Assembly: GCA_910586005.1 (NCBI GenBank)
Contig: CAJUHG010000090.1
Span: forward strand, 1-9,716
Reading direction: 5' to 3'
DNA from: an uncultured Lachnospiraceae bacterium
GTDB lineage: Bacteria; Bacillota; Clostridia; Lachnospirales; Lachnospiraceae
Length of the DNA stretch: 9,716 nt
In this document: one piece after another, positions 1-6,626 of the stretch
Layout: every line of letters begins with the position of its first letter
How positions within the stretch are numbered: the first letter of the stretch is position 1
Notes under the pieces: model-generated
Seen by the model: the letters and a program-made list of their open reading frames with translations, nothing else
Database searches by the model: none
What the model was told of the DNA's origin: nothing
Program-made: the position numbers and the translations under genes

Positions 1-160
1 ATTCTCTACTAGGTCGCACTTTCCCAGTTTCATACTTAGTGTACACCGTTCTACTGATTGGAAAAATAGCTGCAACTTCTTCTTGTTTTTTCCCTGCTTC
101 TGTTCTAATACGTCTCATTTGCTTTCCAAGTGCTTCATAATCGATTGTTTCTTTTTCCAT
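1..160 (-). CDS. XRE-family helix-turn-helix regulator, N-terminal part (runs off the left edge)
   Basis: Reading leftward from ATG at 160, 53 codons stay open to the window edge, so only the N-terminus is present. It begins MEKETIDYEALGKQMRRIR and continues through GKKQEEVAAIF, SRTVYTKYETGK and RPS. This is the pattern of an XRE/Cro-type HTH: helix 1 with LGKQMRRIR, turn-helix with QEEVAAIF, recognition helix around SRTVYTKYE, then a G-x-x-x-P-S segment. Such proteins bind DNA as repressors or as controllers of stress or mobile-element genes. The start is supported by AGGAG about nine bases upstream (reading TTAGGAGTAACAGAAATG). It is divergent from the DUF4097 gene at 466, with a 305-bp gap. 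The target and any C-terminal domain lie outside the window. Family assignment is from the motif only. Confidence 0.72.
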   Translation of the reverse strand, partial: MEKETIDYEALGKQMRRIRTEAGKKQEEVAAIFPISRTVYTKYETGKVRPSRE

Positions 161-192
161 TTCTGTTACTCCTAATACAAACTTATAAGCCA

Positions 193-221
193 AATATACA
201 CCTTTGTAAAAAAGCAAGCAA
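193..221 (-). promoter_or_regulatory. Candidate sigma-A promoter for the XRE gene
   Basis: On the minus strand TTGCTT (221-216) and TATATT (198-193) are separated by 17 bases, about 30 bp upstream of the XRE start. The match is moderate. The rest of the 161-465 gap is AT-rich and holds no ORF I would call. TATAAT hexamers at 327-332 and 372-377 could serve the plus-strand gene at 466, but neither has a convincing -35. Confidence 0.4.
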
Positions 222-401
222 TATTTTCTATCTATCATGCACATAAAACCTAATATTTGCACGATTTTATATGTAAATCCATATCAACTTCCTAAATGAA
301 AGAAATTACTATCTCTTTTATGTGTGTATAATATTTTTCAAATCCTGAAGAAAATCCTTCTTTTGTCTCGTTATAATAAGCAAATAACTTATATTTAAAA
401 A

Positions 402-422
402 ACAGAAATAAATTTTTTCTGT
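402..422. repeat. Short inverted repeat in the leader of the DUF4097 gene
   Basis: ACAGAAA (402-408) and TTTCTGT (416-422) form perfect 7-bp arms around a 7-base TAAATTT centre. The repeat sits about 44 bp upstream of the ATG at 466 and 30 bp upstream of the ribosome site. It could be a repressor site or a weak leader hairpin. It does not resemble the BlaI operators found elsewhere in the window. Confidence 0.35.
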
Positions 423-465
423 GTAAAAATAGAATCACATGTATTATTTAAAAGGAGGAACCATT

Positions 466-1521
466 ATGAAACGTAATAAACTATTAATTATTATTCTTGG
501 AATTGCTATTTTTTCTGCATTTACATGTTCTAGTCTTATTATTGTAAATGGTATCAAAGAAGGAAAAAAGATTTTTACCAATACTGCTTCTCCCAAAAGA
601 TTGAACTATCCGAAACCCTACATCTTGGAAAAAACAAAACTAAATGAATTTTCAGAAGCTACGATTGACTTAGACTATAGTAATATTTCTATCATTCCCT
701 CAGATGATTATTACTTAGAATATCGCTTAGATGGCACTTGTACGGAACCAGAATACAATGTCTCAAATGGAGCTTTCCATTTTAAGGAAGGATATGTCCA
801 ACAAAAATATAGATTTTCCCTTAATTTCTTTGGTTCTCCTTCCCATACAGAACCTTATTATCTAAATCTCTATGTACCAAAAGAACATTATTTCAATCTA
901 TTAAAGCTAATTTCTGACAGTGGAAATATAAATCTAGAACAAATAAATGCCAAGAAAGCTGAAATTTCTGCAGAATATGGAAATCTAACGCTTGGAACTT
1001 TAAATGCTGAAAATTGTAATGTTATAGCTGATAGTGGAAATATTGATCTAAAAACCTTGACTTGTAATGACTTAACCATTTCTGCAGAATATGGAAATAT
1101 TACGGGTGATACGATTACTGTTTCTAAAGACGCAAAACTTACACTAGATTCTGGAAATCTTACACTCTCTCAATTAACCGCAGATATGTTAAAAATTTCA
1201 AATGAATATGGAAATTGTTCCATTGATCAAATTACAGTAAAATCCAGTACTATTTCTATGGATTCTGGAAATTTAAACTTTAAAAATGCTTCCCTTGGAA
1301 ATACAAGTATAGATTCTGAATATGGAGAAATATCTCTTGCTTTAACAGAAGACACTTCTAATTATAATTATGATATAACTGCAGAATATGGAACTCTTCT
1401 AATTGATGGAAAAAAAATAAAGGAAAATGAAGATGGAAATGTTATCTATCAGAAACAAAATAACCAAAACAAGAATACTCTCTACATCCACTGTGACAGT
1501 GGAAACATCTATCTAAAATAA
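466..1521 (+). CDS. Membrane-anchored DUF4097-like beta-strand repeat protein
   Basis: A 351-residue protein. The start is the ATG at 466 because AAAGGAGG lies at 451-458, seven bases upstream; an in-frame ATG at 439 precedes that ribosome site and is unlikely to be used. Residues about 5-28 are a hydrophobic N-terminal anchor or signal (KLLIIILGIAIFSAFTCSS), so the rest should be extracytoplasmic. From residue 151 on, DSGN and EYGN motifs alternate strictly: DSGN at 151, 189, 228, 266 and 344, EYG at 170, 208, 247, 285 and 307. The step is 19 residues (once 20) up to residue 285, as expected for a right-handed beta-helix. DUF4097 proteins share short G-rich beta-strand repeats and their function is generally unknown. 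It lies just upstream of blaI with no clear terminator between, but blaI has its own promoter. Links to envelope stress or beta-lactams are speculation. Confidence 0.8.
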   Translation: MKRNKLLIIILGIAIFSAFTCSSLIIVNGIKEGKKIFTNTASPKRLNYPKPYILEKTKLNEFSEATIDLDYSNISIIPSDDYYLEYRLDGTCTEPEYNVSNGAFHFKEGYVQQKYRFSLNFFGSPSHTEPYYLNLYVPKEHYFNLLKLISDSGNINLEQINAKKAEISAEYGNLTLGTLNAENCNVIADSGNIDLKTLTCNDLTISAEYGNITGDTITVSKDAKLTLDSGNLTLSQLTADMLKISNEYGNCSIDQITVKSSTISMDSGNLNFKNASLGNTSIDSEYGEISLALTEDTSNYNYDITAEYGTLLIDGKKIKENEDGNVIYQKQNNQNKNTLYIHCDSGNIYLK

Positions 1522-1532
1522 TATTCATACCA

Positions 1533-1561
1533 TTGACATTATTTTTGTGCTATCTTATAAT
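1533..1561 (+). promoter_or_regulatory. blaI-blaR1 promoter
   Basis: A consensus TTGACA (1533-1538) and a consensus TATAAT (1556-1561) with the ideal 17-base spacer. Initiation would be near 1568, inside the BlaI operator and about 30 bp ahead of the TTG start of blaI. It lies only 11 bp after the stop codon of the DUF4097 gene. This is one of the best promoter matches in the window, and such strength fits a promoter normally held down by a repressor. Confidence 0.85.
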
Positions 1562-1562
1562 A

Positions 1563-1586
1563 TTTTTACTACAGTTGTAAGATTTA
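1563..1586 (+). promoter_or_regulatory. BlaI/MecI-type operator at the blaI promoter
   Basis: The core TACAGTTGTA (1570-1579) has the TACA-N2-TGTA form known for BlaI/MecI operators in staphylococci. Its right arm GTAAGATTTA (1577-1586) is identical to the right arm of both operators upstream of the PBP gene 5 kb away; the left arm matches only near the centre. It begins directly after the -10 box and covers the expected transcription start, so bound repressor should block initiation or clearance. This predicts autoregulation of blaI-blaR1. Confidence 0.8.
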
Positions 1587-1593
1587 AGGAGGA
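1586..1593 (+). promoter_or_regulatory. Ribosome binding site that fixes the TTG start of blaI
   Basis: AAGGAGGA lies seven bases before TTG at 1601. The reading frame is open further upstream to GTG at 1547, but that codon falls inside the -35/-10 spacer and cannot be on the transcript. The TTG is therefore the start. Confidence 0.85.
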
Positions 1594-1600
1594 ATATATT

Positions 1601-1987
1601 TTGAAAGCCCTACCACAAATTTCTGAAGCAGAATATGAAGTAATGAAAATCGTTTGGAAACATGCGCCAATTAGTACAAATGAAATAACAGATCATTTGG
1701 TAAAAACTACAACTTGGAGTCCCAAAACAATACAGACTTTAATTAAGCGCTTAGTAACAAAAGGTGTTCTTACTTATGAAAAACAAAGTCGTGTATTTGT
1801 TTATACCCCATTGGTAGGGGAAGAGGAATATATTAATCAGGAAAGTAATTCCTTTTTAAAGCGTTTTTATAATGGAAATATTTCTGCCATGTTGTCTGCC
1901 TATCTCGACCATGACAGATTATCAGAAACTGAAATAAATACACTCCGCTCTCTTCTTTCCAAAGATACAAAAAAAGGGGGACATTAA
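1601..1987 (+). CDS. blaI: BlaI/MecI-family transcriptional repressor
   Basis: A 128-residue protein from a TTG start, close to the usual 123-126 residues of MecI/BlaI. The N-terminal winged helix (about residues 5-72) has family hallmarks: ISEAEYEVMKIVWKHAP, then WSPKTIQTLIKRLVTKG, then VFVYTPLV. Residues about 75-122 match the dimerization region, ending SETEINTLRSLLSK. Family members bind TACA/TGTA palindromes as dimers and are inactivated by cleavage when the partner sensor detects a beta-lactam. By eye alignment, the Asn-Phe pair cut in staphylococcal MecI/BlaI (residues 101-102) is replaced by Ala-Tyr in MLSAYLDHD. The gene is followed after one base by blaR1, so the two are an operon. 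Likely targets are its own promoter and the PBP promoters at 6542-6626. Confidence 0.93.
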   Translation: MKALPQISEAEYEVMKIVWKHAPISTNEITDHLVKTTTWSPKTIQTLIKRLVTKGVLTYEKQSRVFVYTPLVGEEEYINQESNSFLKRFYNGNISAMLSAYLDHDRLSETEINTLRSLLSKDTKKGGH

Positions 1988-1988
1988 T

Positions 1989-3776
1989 GTGGGAGATTTT
2001 ATCATCCAGTTTTTCATCTGCAATATTTTTATCAGTATTATTATAGGTATACTTCTGGCTATCAAACAACTACTGAAAAAAAATCTGACTAACCGAATGC
2101 AATATAATTTATGGTTTTTACTACTTGGATTACTGGTAGTTCCTTTTCTCCCAGCTCATTCAGCCTCGTTTTTTTCATATTTTGATAGATTCCAAAATAT
2201 AACCACCTCCTATATGCATACTAACCTTGAGGAAATATCTAATTTTCCTCAAACTGGTACTATAAATTGGCTCAATGATTTTGGCATAGAAATTAGCAGA
2301 AAAACGCCTTCTGGTATTGGAGTAATATTGTATAGTTTATGGCTACTAGGTATTTTAGGAATGATTCTATTAATATCAAAATCAATCTTCCAATTTCATA
2401 TTTTAAAAAAATCTGCACTCCCTTTACAAAATCCTTCTATACATAAATTGTATCAAGAATGTTTAAAGGAAATGAATATAAGAAAGACGATTCCCATTTA
2501 CAGTATAGCCTTTTTAAAATCTCCTGTTATTGCAGGACTTTTTAAACCTGGTATCTACTTACCAATCCATTTGATTTCTGATTGCAATATAAAAGATATC
2601 AGATATATGCTGTTACATGAACTTTGCCATTACAAATACAAAGATGTACTCGTAAATTATCTTATGAATCTTTTCAGTGTACTATATTGGTTTAATCCGC
2701 TTGTGTGGTATGCATTGAAAGAAATGAAAAGTGACAGAGAAATTGCCTGTGATACTTCCGTTTTAAAAATGTTAAAAGAAGATGCTTATGAAGATTATGG
2801 AAATACATTAATTAACTTTGCTGAAAAAGTATCCCATTTATCCTTTCCCTTTGCCACAGGTATAGGTGGAAACATGATACAAATGAGAAAGAGAATTTGG
2901 AATATAGCAAATTATCATCCAGCATCCTTTCAGAAAAAGATATATAGCTTTTTCACATATCTATTAATTACAATCTTTTTCTTAGGCTGTATTCCTATGT
3001 TATCTATACAAGCCATTGACAAGAACCATTATTCCTTTAAGGAACAGGGAAAAAATATTACATATATTGATTTAAATGCTTCTTTTGGTAAAAACAAGGG
3101 CAGTTTCATTTTATATGATGCCACCAAAGATTCTTGGCAAATTTATAATAAAAAGTATGCTACCACTCGTATCTCTCCTGTTTCTACTTACAAAATATAT
3201 AGTGCCTTATTTGCTCTTGAATCAAAAATCATTTTTCCAGAACAGTCCTTCCTTCCGTGGAATGGGCAACACTATAAATATAATTTATGGAATACCGACC
3301 AAACATTAGAGTCTGCTATGCAAAATTCTGTAACTTGGTATTTTCAAGCGATTGACCAGCAAACTGACTTGTCAACGATAAGAAATTATATTCAGAAAAT
3401 AGGATATGGAAATCAGATAGTTGATGGGGATATATCTTCCTATTGGGCAGATTCTTCCTTAAAGATATCTCCCATTGAACAAGTTGAAATGCTAAAGAAA
3501 TTTTACTATAACCAATTTGATTTTTCTCCTGAAAACATTGATACTGTAAAAAACTCCATCCGACTATTTTCTACTGATACTGGAACACTCTATGGCAAAA
3601 CAGGCACAGAAGAAGTAAATGGACATAATGTTTCTGGATGGTTTATTGGATATATAGAAAGAGATAATCACATTTACTTTTTTGCTACCAATATTCAAAA
3701 TGAAGAATTTGCAACGGGTCCCATTGCAACAGAACTTACCTTTTCCATTCTCTCTAATCTAAAACTTTGGAATTGA
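1989..3776 (+). CDS. blaR1: BlaR1/MecR1 beta-lactam sensor and M56 metalloprotease
   Basis: A 595-residue protein; staphylococcal BlaR1/MecR1 are about 585, so the architecture is complete. The start is GTG at 1989, with AAGGGGG ending at 1980; it begins one base after blaI stops. Four membrane segments lie near residues 4-26, 37-55, 110-130 and 318-340. The cytoplasmic M56 zinc protease has H210-E-L-C-H214 and the third ligand candidate E251 in SDREIACD. The extracellular C-terminal sensor resembles a class D beta-lactamase: S399-T-Y-K402 (acylated serine and lysine), S447-V-T449 and K537-T-G-T540. In this family, beta-lactam acylation of the sensor triggers the protease domain and leads to BlaI loss. 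The second motif is SVT, whereas S. aureus BlaR1 has SVN as I recall it; the effect is unknown. This is a true sensor-length protein, not one of the many short M56 proteins without a sensor domain. Confidence 0.94.
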   Translation: MGDFIIQFFICNIFISIIIGILLAIKQLLKKNLTNRMQYNLWFLLLGLLVVPFLPAHSASFFSYFDRFQNITTSYMHTNLEEISNFPQTGTINWLNDFGIEISRKTPSGIGVILYSLWLLGILGMILLISKSIFQFHILKKSALPLQNPSIHKLYQECLKEMNIRKTIPIYSIAFLKSPVIAGLFKPGIYLPIHLISDCNIKDIRYMLLHELCHYKYKDVLVNYLMNLFSVLYWFNPLVWYALKEMKSDREIACDTSVLKMLKEDAYEDYGNTLINFAEKVSHLSFPFATGIGGNMIQMRKRIWNIANYHPASFQKKIYSFFTYLLITIFFLGCIPMLSIQAIDKNHYSFKEQGKNITYIDLNASFGKNKGSFILYDATKDSWQIYNKKYATTRISPVSTYKIYSALFALESKIIFPEQSFLPWNGQHYKYNLWNTDQTLESAMQNSVTWYFQAIDQQTDLSTIRNYIQKIGYGNQIVDGDISSYWADSSLKISPIEQVEMLKKFYYNQFDFSPENIDTVKNSIRLFSTDTGTLYGKTGTEEVNGHNVSGWFIGYIERDNHIYFFATNIQNEEFATGPIATELTFSILSNLKLWN

Positions 3777-3872
3777 CTTAAGAATTATCACATATGATAA
3801 ATAGGAAATTTGTTACTATGTATATTTACAATTTGGTTTATCAATATTTTATTTATACACATCAGTTTTCTA

Positions 3873-3917
3873 ATGGACAGACATTTACACCTATAAACAG
3901 TTGTTGTGTCAGTCCAT
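3873..3917. repeat. Inverted repeat in the gap between the converging blaR1 and PBP/class D genes
   Basis: ATGGACAGACA (3873-3883) and TGTCAGTCCAT (3907-3917) are 11-bp arms with one mismatch around a 23-base loop. The 212-bp gap after blaR1 (3777-3988) otherwise holds a small palindrome TTATCA-CATA-TGATAA (3785-3800) and no convincing gene. The larger repeat could be a transcript-end structure between converging genes or a scar of a small mobile element. No T-run follows directly, so I do not call it a terminator. Confidence 0.35.
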
Positions 3918-3988
3918 GAAAAACACTTTTTATAGAAAAGAAAAAATAAAATATGTATTTGCACAAAAGAAATATATTGCTTTGCAAT

Positions 3989-4333
3989 TTAATCTTTATA
4001 ATAATCTGTGATAAGTTGAATTGCAATTTCTTTTGCAGCAGTGCTAGATACATTCTTATTGTCTGTTCTTCCAAGATATACACAAAAATAAATAGTTCCT
4101 TGTGCCTTTTCTGCAAATCCAGTAAACCATGCGTCAACAACAGTTCCTTGTGCCTTACCCATTCCAGTTTTTCCATATATGAAATAATTCATTTTATTTT
4201 GTTCTGTTACTAACATAACTTTTTTTAATTCTTTACGCGTTTCTTCTGAATAAATAGAATTCTTTCCAAAGATACGTTCCATCACTTCTACTTGTTCTTT
4301 GGGAGAAATTTGTTAGTTCATAGGAAAAGTACC
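3989..4333 (-). pseudogene. Class D beta-lactamase remnant, C-terminal part only
   Basis: A minus-strand frame ending TAA at 3991-3989 encodes the C-terminal third of a class D serine beta-lactamase fold. It contains ISPKEQVEVMERIFG, then YGKTGMGKAQGT (the KTG motif), then DAWFTGFAE, IYFCVYLGRTD and a final helix AAKEIAIQLITDYY. The frame is interrupted by TAA at 4315-4313, directly before the conserved ISPKEQ where a Leu is usual, with a TGA further upstream. The upstream part that should carry the SxxK serine and SxV motif is missing: only about 50-65 bp separate the remnant from the stop of the PBP gene. It cannot be a working enzyme. It has diverged well from the BlaR1 sensor domain of this window (AWFTGFAE against GWFIGYIE), so it is more likely a lost beta-lactamase than a copy of blaR1. 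An internal GTG-ATG could still yield a 98-residue peptide of no obvious use. Confidence 0.8.
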
Positions 4334-4381
4334 ATTTTCCTTTCTTTTTTCTTTGATAGTAAATCATTGTGAAACACCCCG

Positions 4382-6493
4382 TTATTTGTTAAACCATCCT
4401 TCTAAAACTTGTTTATCTTTTTCCACAACATAGCCACTTCCTCCTCTTTCCTTTACATCTTCTACCATATTGACAATTAAAATTGGTCGTTCTATGGTAT
4501 TTTCTACTGTAAAAATAGCAAACCATCCCAATTCTGTTCCTGAGGTATCATCTTTAGAAACTTTAATTTCTGCTGTTCCTGTTTTTCCTGCTAGAAGAAC
4601 ATCTTCTCTATGTGCTTTATATCCAGTACCATGAGGATCATTTATAATCTTTTTCATTCCTTCTAGCACAAAATTTATTGTATTATTAGAAAAGGCATTT
4701 GAAATCCAATATTCTGAAGTTGTTTCTGGACCACATACTAAATAAGGCTTTATGATATTTCCCTGATTACAAAAAGCAGTATAAATACATGCCATATGCA
4801 TAGGATTTAGTAAAATTTGTCCCTGTCCATATCCACTATCTGCAAGTTGTATTTCTGTTTCAATATTTTCTGTATTAGAATACTGTGATTTAGACATAAG
4901 GATTTCAAACGGTATTTCTTTTTGAAATCCTAATTTTAAAAGCGATTCTTTCATTTTTTCTGTACCAATTTTTAAGGCTGCTTTTGCAAAATAAATATTA
5001 TCAGAACACATTAATGCATTTTCTAAAACAACTGGTTCATACACATGAAGCGTTGTTACATGGTAAGAACCCCAAGAAGTATCTTTTTGCCAACTTAGTC
5101 CATCATTTTCATAGTCTTCTTCTGGATTAATTACACCCAACTCCAAACCAATTGCTGCAATAATTGGCTTAAATGTGGAACCAGGACACCATGTTTGCTT
5201 AAAACGGTTGTACATGGGTTTATCTTCATCTTCCTTTATCGCTATCCACTTCTCACTTGATAGCCCTAAAACAAAATCATTGTTATCATAAGATGGTGTA
5301 CTAACTAATGCTAATACTTCCCCAGTATATGGATTCATTGCCACTGAACAACTTTTATCTTCTTGAAATTGTTTATATAGGGCTTTTTGAAGTTCTGAAT
5401 CTATCGTTAATTTTACATTTTTTCCATGTTCTACCATCTTATAAGCTAATTCTTCTATTTCATTACCACTGGAATCTACAATATAAATCCTACATCCATT
5501 TTTTCCCTTTAATTCACTCTCAAATCTCCCTTCTATTCCATTTCTTCCAATAACACTATTTGCAGTATATCCTTCTCCTATATGTTTTTCTAAATCTTCT
5601 GCTGTAACGCTCTGCACATATCCAACTAAATGTGCTGCTACATCCCCCAAAGGATAAAACCTCACCTTCGTGTCGGAAATCATAACTCCTGCAATTTCTG
5701 ATAATTGTTGTTGTCTTTCATATTCTCTTAAAATTTCTTCCTTCTGTTCTAATGAAGTCAGTTCTATTTCTTCTATCTTTGGAAGCGTTTTCATTGGAAC
5801 AAAAGAATCCTCTTTTACCCATTTTGCTGATAATTTCTTTTCTATTTCTTCTGGTTTCATGTCTAATAGATTTCCAATTTGCTTTATTGCACTATCCCAT
5901 TTTTTTATTCTTCCTGGAACAATTCCCACAGAAGATGCAACACCTTCTCCTGCAAGAAGATGCCCATTCCTATCTAAAATTTCTCCCCGTTTTGCTGGTA
6001 TAGTAGCAACTTTTATTTTATCCATAGAATGTAAATTGGGATAAATCAAAGAATCATCCCACACTAACTTATAACCTTTTTCTCCTTTCAAGAAAAATGC
6101 CTCATTTTGAAAACTGATATTTCCAGCAAGTGTATCAAAAGAAGTTTGATATTGCACTATATTTTTTTGTTCATTATAAGAAGTAATCCTAATTTTCATA
6201 TTCTGTACTTCTATCCCTTGATAAATAGCAGAATTTCGCTTTATAAAATCCTCCTTATCAATTTTTCCAGATGCTTCTATATCAATCATTTTATACATTT
6301 CCTTATAATTTTGCTCTGAAATATAATTCATATATGTAATTAGTAATTCCTCTGGTTTTGTCCAACTCTCTTCTTCTCTAATAAAAAACAAGCTATATAA
6401 TGTTATACTTAGTAAAATTATTATAAGACTTACTATTCCCCATAAGTATTTTCTAATTTTATTTCTTTTATCTCTGTTTTTTCTCTTTGCCAT
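4382..6493 (-). CDS. MecA/PBP2a-family class B penicillin-binding protein (D,D-transpeptidase)
   Basis: A 703-residue protein; S. aureus PBP2a is 668. ATG at 6493 is preceded by GGAGG with seven-base spacing. One membrane anchor lies at about residues 15-38. Residues 43-150 resemble the NTF2-like MecA N-terminal domain, ending with the W-x-x-S-x-I-x-P pattern typical of PBP2a. The dimerization domain follows (RGEILDRNGHLLA at 169-181, SVIGRNGIEGRFE at 313-325). The transpeptidase has S439-T-F-K442, S497-D-N499 and K637-T-G639. Spacing of 58 and 198 residues is close to PBP2a (59 and 194). Stretches such as WQKDTSWGSYHVT and LADSGYGQGQILLNP match PBP2a closely as I remember it. PBP2a has KSG where this has KTG. 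It should crosslink peptidoglycan outside the membrane, probably with low beta-lactam affinity. Two promoters with BlaI-type operators lie upstream. The mecA symbol is withheld because true orthology is not shown. Confidence 0.93.
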   Translation of the reverse strand: MAKRKNRDKRNKIRKYLWGIVSLIIILLSITLYSLFFIREEESWTKPEELLITYMNYISEQNYKEMYKMIDIEASGKIDKEDFIKRNSAIYQGIEVQNMKIRITSYNEQKNIVQYQTSFDTLAGNISFQNEAFFLKGEKGYKLVWDDSLIYPNLHSMDKIKVATIPAKRGEILDRNGHLLAGEGVASSVGIVPGRIKKWDSAIKQIGNLLDMKPEEIEKKLSAKWVKEDSFVPMKTLPKIEEIELTSLEQKEEILREYERQQQLSEIAGVMISDTKVRFYPLGDVAAHLVGYVQSVTAEDLEKHIGEGYTANSVIGRNGIEGRFESELKGKNGCRIYIVDSSGNEIEELAYKMVEHGKNVKLTIDSELQKALYKQFQEDKSCSVAMNPYTGEVLALVSTPSYDNNDFVLGLSSEKWIAIKEDEDKPMYNRFKQTWCPGSTFKPIIAAIGLELGVINPEEDYENDGLSWQKDTSWGSYHVTTLHVYEPVVLENALMCSDNIYFAKAALKIGTEKMKESLLKLGFQKEIPFEILMSKSQYSNTENIETEIQLADSGYGQGQILLNPMHMACIYTAFCNQGNIIKPYLVCGPETTSEYWISNAFSNNTINFVLEGMKKIINDPHGTGYKAHREDVLLAGKTGTAEIKVSKDDTSGTELGWFAIFTVENTIERPILIVNMVEDVKERGGSGYVVEKDKQVLEGWFNK

Positions 6494-6541
6494 AACCTTT
6501 CCTCCAGCTAAAATTAATATTAAGTTAGATATATTTTCTTC

Positions 6542-6565
6542 TAAATCTTACTATTGTAAGATTTA
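6542..6565. promoter_or_regulatory. BlaI operator, PBP-proximal (perfect 10-4-10 inverted repeat)
   Basis: Arms TAAATCTTAC (6542-6551) and GTAAGATTTA (6556-6565) are exact reverse complements around TATT. The site overlaps the spacer and -10 box of the proximal PBP promoter. It shares the GTAAGATTTA arm with the blaI operator and the distal PBP operator. As the only fully symmetric copy it is probably the strongest binding site. Confidence 0.85.
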
Positions 6566-6572
6566 TTGTCAA
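6545..6572 (-). promoter_or_regulatory. Proximal PBP promoter (P2)
   Basis: On the minus strand TTGACA (6572-6567) and TAAGAT (6550-6545) are 16 bases apart. The start would fall about 40-45 bases before the ATG. The spacer and -10 are covered by the perfect operator, so BlaI and RNA polymerase should exclude each other here. Confidence 0.65.
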
Positions 6573-6594
6573 AAAAATTTCTTTTTTATTTTTC

Positions 6595-6618
6595 TAAATA
6601 TTACAATAGTAAGATTTA
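6595..6618. promoter_or_regulatory. BlaI operator, PBP-distal
   Basis: Arms TAAATATTAC (6595-6604) and GTAAGATTTA (6609-6618) around AATA, with one mismatch in the palindrome. The spacing from the proximal operator is 53 bp centre to centre, about five helical turns. Two repressor dimers on the same face of the DNA could therefore cooperate. Confidence 0.82.
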
Positions 6619-6626
6619 AAAGTCAA
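6598..6626 (-). promoter_or_regulatory. Distal PBP promoter (P1)
   Basis: On the minus strand TTGACT (6626-6621) and TAATAT (6603-6598) have a 17-base spacer that contains most of the distal operator. It would give a leader of roughly 100 bases ahead of the PBP start. Confidence 0.65.

Noticed and set aside
439..465. Earlier ATG for the DUF4097-like gene
   Set aside because: The strong AAAGGAGG lies between this ATG and the one at 466, so the latter is the start.
1547..1600. Upstream extension of blaI to GTG at 1547
   Set aside because: The codon lies between the -35 and -10 boxes of the blaI promoter and has no ribosome site; the extra residues do not match the family N-terminus.
3785..3800. 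TTATCA-CATA-TGATAA as a terminator of blaR1
   Set aside because: The stem is only six weak pairs and no T-run follows.
3862..4213. Overlapping 104- and 86-codon ORFs over the class D remnant
   Set aside because: They run in other frames of the remnant, lack ribosome sites and have no protein-like motifs.
5308..6319. Several plus-strand ORFs inside the PBP gene
   Set aside because: Antisense shadows of a strongly supported coding region.
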